From positions 1 through 7,612 of the forward strand of contig JBLRWS010000092.1 in assembly GCA_047921075.1 (NCBI GenBank): DNA of 7,612 bases. The letters are read 5' to 3'. This document shows, piece after piece, positions 5,744 to 7,612 of this stretch. Made by a program: the position numbers and the translations under genes. The notes under the pieces were generated by a model, which worked only from the letters and a program-made list of their open reading frames with translations, searched no databases and was not told where the DNA came from. Numbering within the stretch: position 1 is the stretch's first letter; each line of letters starts with the position of its first letter. This stretch comes from JBLRWS01 sp047921075. Its GTDB lineage: Bacteria; Bacteroidota; Rhodothermia; Balneolales; Balneolaceae.

Positions 5744-7504
5744 ATGACCAATCGGGACGTAGCTGAAAAACTTCGCGACGTGTACAATCTGATGCAGCTG
5801 GCCGGCGAAAACCGGTTCCGCGCCATTGCGTTCGACCGCGCCGCACAAACCATCGATGGACTTAGCGAAGAGATCTCTACCTATATTGAACAGGACACAC
5901 TTACCGATATCAAAGGCATCGGCTCCTCCATTGCAGAAGATATCAAAGCGTTCGCCTCTACCGGTACCATGCCGGTGCTCGAAGATCTGAAAGAGCGCGT
6001 TCCAAAGGGGCTGATCGAGTGGCTGAATATCTCCGGACTCGGGCCAAAAAACATCGCCAAAATTCATCAAAAGCTTGGCATTACCGAAATCAGCGAATTG
6101 AAGGAGGCGTGCCAAAGCGGTGCCGTGGCCGACCTGCCGGGCTTGGGTCAAAAGTCGGCAGATAAGATTCTCAAATCAATCGAGTACCTCGAAACCTTCG
6201 GCGAACGGGCCCGTCTCGATCAGGCTTTGGAGATTGCCGAACCCATTCTCGCCTTTGTACAAGATCTGCCCGGTGTAAAGCAGTGCGAGATTGCCGGTTC
6301 GCTGAGGCGTTTTCGCGAAACGATCGGGGATATCGATATACTTGTGGCGGCCGACGCCGGTGATGCCGATGCTATTTTCGACGCCTTTGTCGGCCATGAG
6401 CTCGTGGTTGAGGTACTGGGCCGCGGCGATACCAAAAGCTCTGTTCGTACCGAAAACGGCCGGCAGGTAGATCTGCGGATCGTTTCACCGGAGGAGTACC
6501 CCGCCGCGCTGATGTACTTTACCGGCAGCAAAGAGCACAACATTGTGATGCGCCAACGGGCGCGGGAACGAGGAATGGCGCTGAACGAATACGGACTCTT
6601 TAGGCTGAATGAGGAGAAGCAGACCGACTTCGATCAGCCAGTTCCCACAGCATCGGAAAGCGATATCTACAACAAGCTCGACCTTTCCTTTATCCCGCCC
6701 GAACACCGCGAAGATCGCGGGGAGTTTGCCTACTACGCCGAGCACGACTCGATGGAGCTGGTAACCCAAGAGGCCATCAAAGGTGTGGTACATGCCCACA
6801 GCACCTGGAGTGATGGCAAATATTCCATCAAGGAGATGGCCGTGGCGTGCATGGAACGAGGCTACGAGTATCTGGGCCTTACCGACCACTCGCGTACCGC
6901 AGCGTATGCCGGCGGACTTACTATTGATGAGGTGAAACAGCAGTGGGAAGAGATTGATGCGCTGAACGAATCGTTTACCGAGGAGGGCAAAACGTTCAAA
7001 ATCTTTAAAGGGATCGAGTCGGATATTCTCAGCGACGGCGGGCTTGATTATCCGGATGAGATTCTGGCCGGCTTCGATTTTGTAATTGCCAGTGTGCATA
7101 ATGGACTGGATATGCCGCTCGAAAAAATGATGGCCCGGTTCGAGGCCGCCATTAAGAACCCATTTACCCGCATCGTGGGCCACCCCACCGGACGGCTGCT
7201 GCTAAAGCGCGAAGAGGGAAAACTGGACCTTAATAAGCTGATCGACCTGGCGGCAGAGCAGAACACAGCTATTGAAATCAATGCGAGCCCCTGGCGGCTC
7301 GATCTCGACTGGCGCTACGGAAACAAGGCAAAAGAGGTTGGATTGATGACCTCCATCAACCCCGACGCGCACTCTACCGACGGAATAGACGATATTCGCT
7401 ATGGCGTGATGATTGCCCGCAAGGCCAAGTTTGAACCGGCCCGCGTGCTGAACACCAAATCGCTGGAGGAGTTCGAGGCGTGGTGTGGGGATTCGGGTTC
7501 GTAG
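5744..7504 (+). CDS. polX: Family X DNA polymerase with C-terminal PHP domain (PolX)
   Basis: Bacterial PolX enzymes are gap-filling DNA polymerases thought to act in base excision repair; their PHP domain gives metal-dependent 3'-5' exonuclease or related phosphoesterase activity. The 586-residue product has family length. The N-terminal part carries three helix-hairpin-helix-like motifs (IKGIGSSIA about 56-64, ISGLGPKNI 96-104, LPGLGQKSA 131-139). The polymerase palm has GS (185-186), catalytic Asp196 and Asp198 in GDIDIL, Asp243 in QVDLR, and the nucleotide-binding segment FTGSKEHN (259-266). The PHP metal ligands appear complete: His350, His352, Asp357, His382, Glu425, His452, His490, Asp541 and His543. 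The ATG at 5744 gives the usual MTNRDVAEKLRD opening; an in-frame GTG at 5642 would add 34 residues unlike the family. No SD is present. Confidence 0.96.
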   Translation: MTNRDVAEKLRDVYNLMQLAGENRFRAIAFDRAAQTIDGLSEEISTYIEQDTLTDIKGIGSSIAEDIKAFASTGTMPVLEDLKERVPKGLIEWLNISGLGPKNIAKIHQKLGITEISELKEACQSGAVADLPGLGQKSADKILKSIEYLETFGERARLDQALEIAEPILAFVQDLPGVKQCEIAGSLRRFRETIGDIDILVAADAGDADAIFDAFVGHELVVEVLGRGDTKSSVRTENGRQVDLRIVSPEEYPAALMYFTGSKEHNIVMRQRARERGMALNEYGLFRLNEEKQTDFDQPVPTASESDIYNKLDLSFIPPEHREDRGEFAYYAEHDSMELVTQEAIKGVVHAHSTWSDGKYSIKEMAVACMERGYEYLGLTDHSRTAAYAGGLTIDEVKQQWEEIDALNESFTEEGKTFKIFKGIESDILSDGGLDYPDEILAGFDFVIASVHNGLDMPLEKMMARFEAAIKNPFTRIVGHPTGRLLLKREEGKLDLNKLIDLAAEQNTAIEINASPWRLDLDWRYGNKAKEVGLMTSINPDAHSTDGIDDIRYGVMIARKAKFEPARVLNTKSLEEFEAWCGDSGS

Positions 7505-7510
7505 AAAATT

Positions 7511-7612
7511 TTACGACTCCGATAAGGAGAGCTGATAACGATTTTCGGCCGGAGATGCCTCCTCAAACCCCATCCGCTTCAGATACGCCCGGTGCTCGTC
7601 GTCGCCGCCGTC
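7511..7612 (-). CDS. C-terminal fragment of an unidentified protein (runs off the window)
   Basis: The minus strand is open from the right edge to a TAA at 7513-7511, giving the last 33 residues of a protein. The other two minus-strand frames are closed by TGA within this stretch. The codons look typical of the neighbouring genes (many end in G or C), and the tail contains HRAYLKRMGFEE followed by RYQLSLSES. The AYLKRMGF piece resembles the late Y-x-x-x-GF motif of GNAT N-acetyltransferases, but 33 residues are too few to assign a family. The gene converges on polX with only 6 nt between the stop codons. No hairpin terminator is seen between them. Confidence 0.6.
   Translation of the reverse strand, partial: DGGDDEHRAYLKRMGFEEASPAENRYQLSLSES

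Noticed and set aside
6485..7183. 232-codon minus-strand reading frame inside polX
   Set aside because: Antisense to the PolX palm and PHP motifs; long open antisense frames are expected with this codon bias.
7515..7530. Small CTCC-GATAA-GGAG hairpin just after polX
   Set aside because: Only four base pairs and no U-tract, and it falls inside the coding frame of the converging gene, so it is not supported as a terminator.

Overview
This window looks like ordinary chromosomal core-genome DNA from a free-living bacterium. The best guess is the wider Bacteroidota group, perhaps the Balneola/Rhodothermus side. This rests on promoters with a TAnnTTT(G) -7 box, the almost complete absence of Shine-Dalgarno sequences, and the style of the proteins. 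It is inference; no database was searched. I see no mobile element, CRISPR array, phage gene or defence module, and no previously undescribed system.

Left part (1-3176, minus strand): the str operon, read right to left. It has a candidate promoter with an overlapping inverted repeat, then rpsL (S12, GTG start), rpsG (S7), fusA (EF-G) and the first 17 codons of tuf (EF-Tu), which runs off the left edge. The intergenic gaps are only 18-25 nt and hold no terminator, so the four genes are very probably co-transcribed. All four products act in translation: S12 at the decoding centre, S7 in the 30S head, and EF-G and EF-Tu as the two elongation GTPases.

Middle (3107-5562): a 189-bp divergent intergenic region separates rpsL from recG (plus strand, TTG start), which encodes the fork-remodelling helicase RecG with all motifs intact. 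Facing recG is a minus-strand tRNA-Leu(GAG) gene with an encoded CCA and a good promoter. The two are separated by a perfect 17-bp-arm hairpin terminator that abuts the tRNA 3' end and can serve both directions.

Right part (5563-7612): polX (plus strand) encodes a bacterial family X DNA polymerase fused to a C-terminal PHP phosphoesterase domain. All expected catalytic and metal-binding residues are visible. It converges, with a 6-nt gap, on the 3' end of a minus-strand gene of which only the last 33 codons are in the window. recG and polX are both genome-maintenance genes, but the tRNA transcription unit lies between them and nothing indicates that they form an operon.
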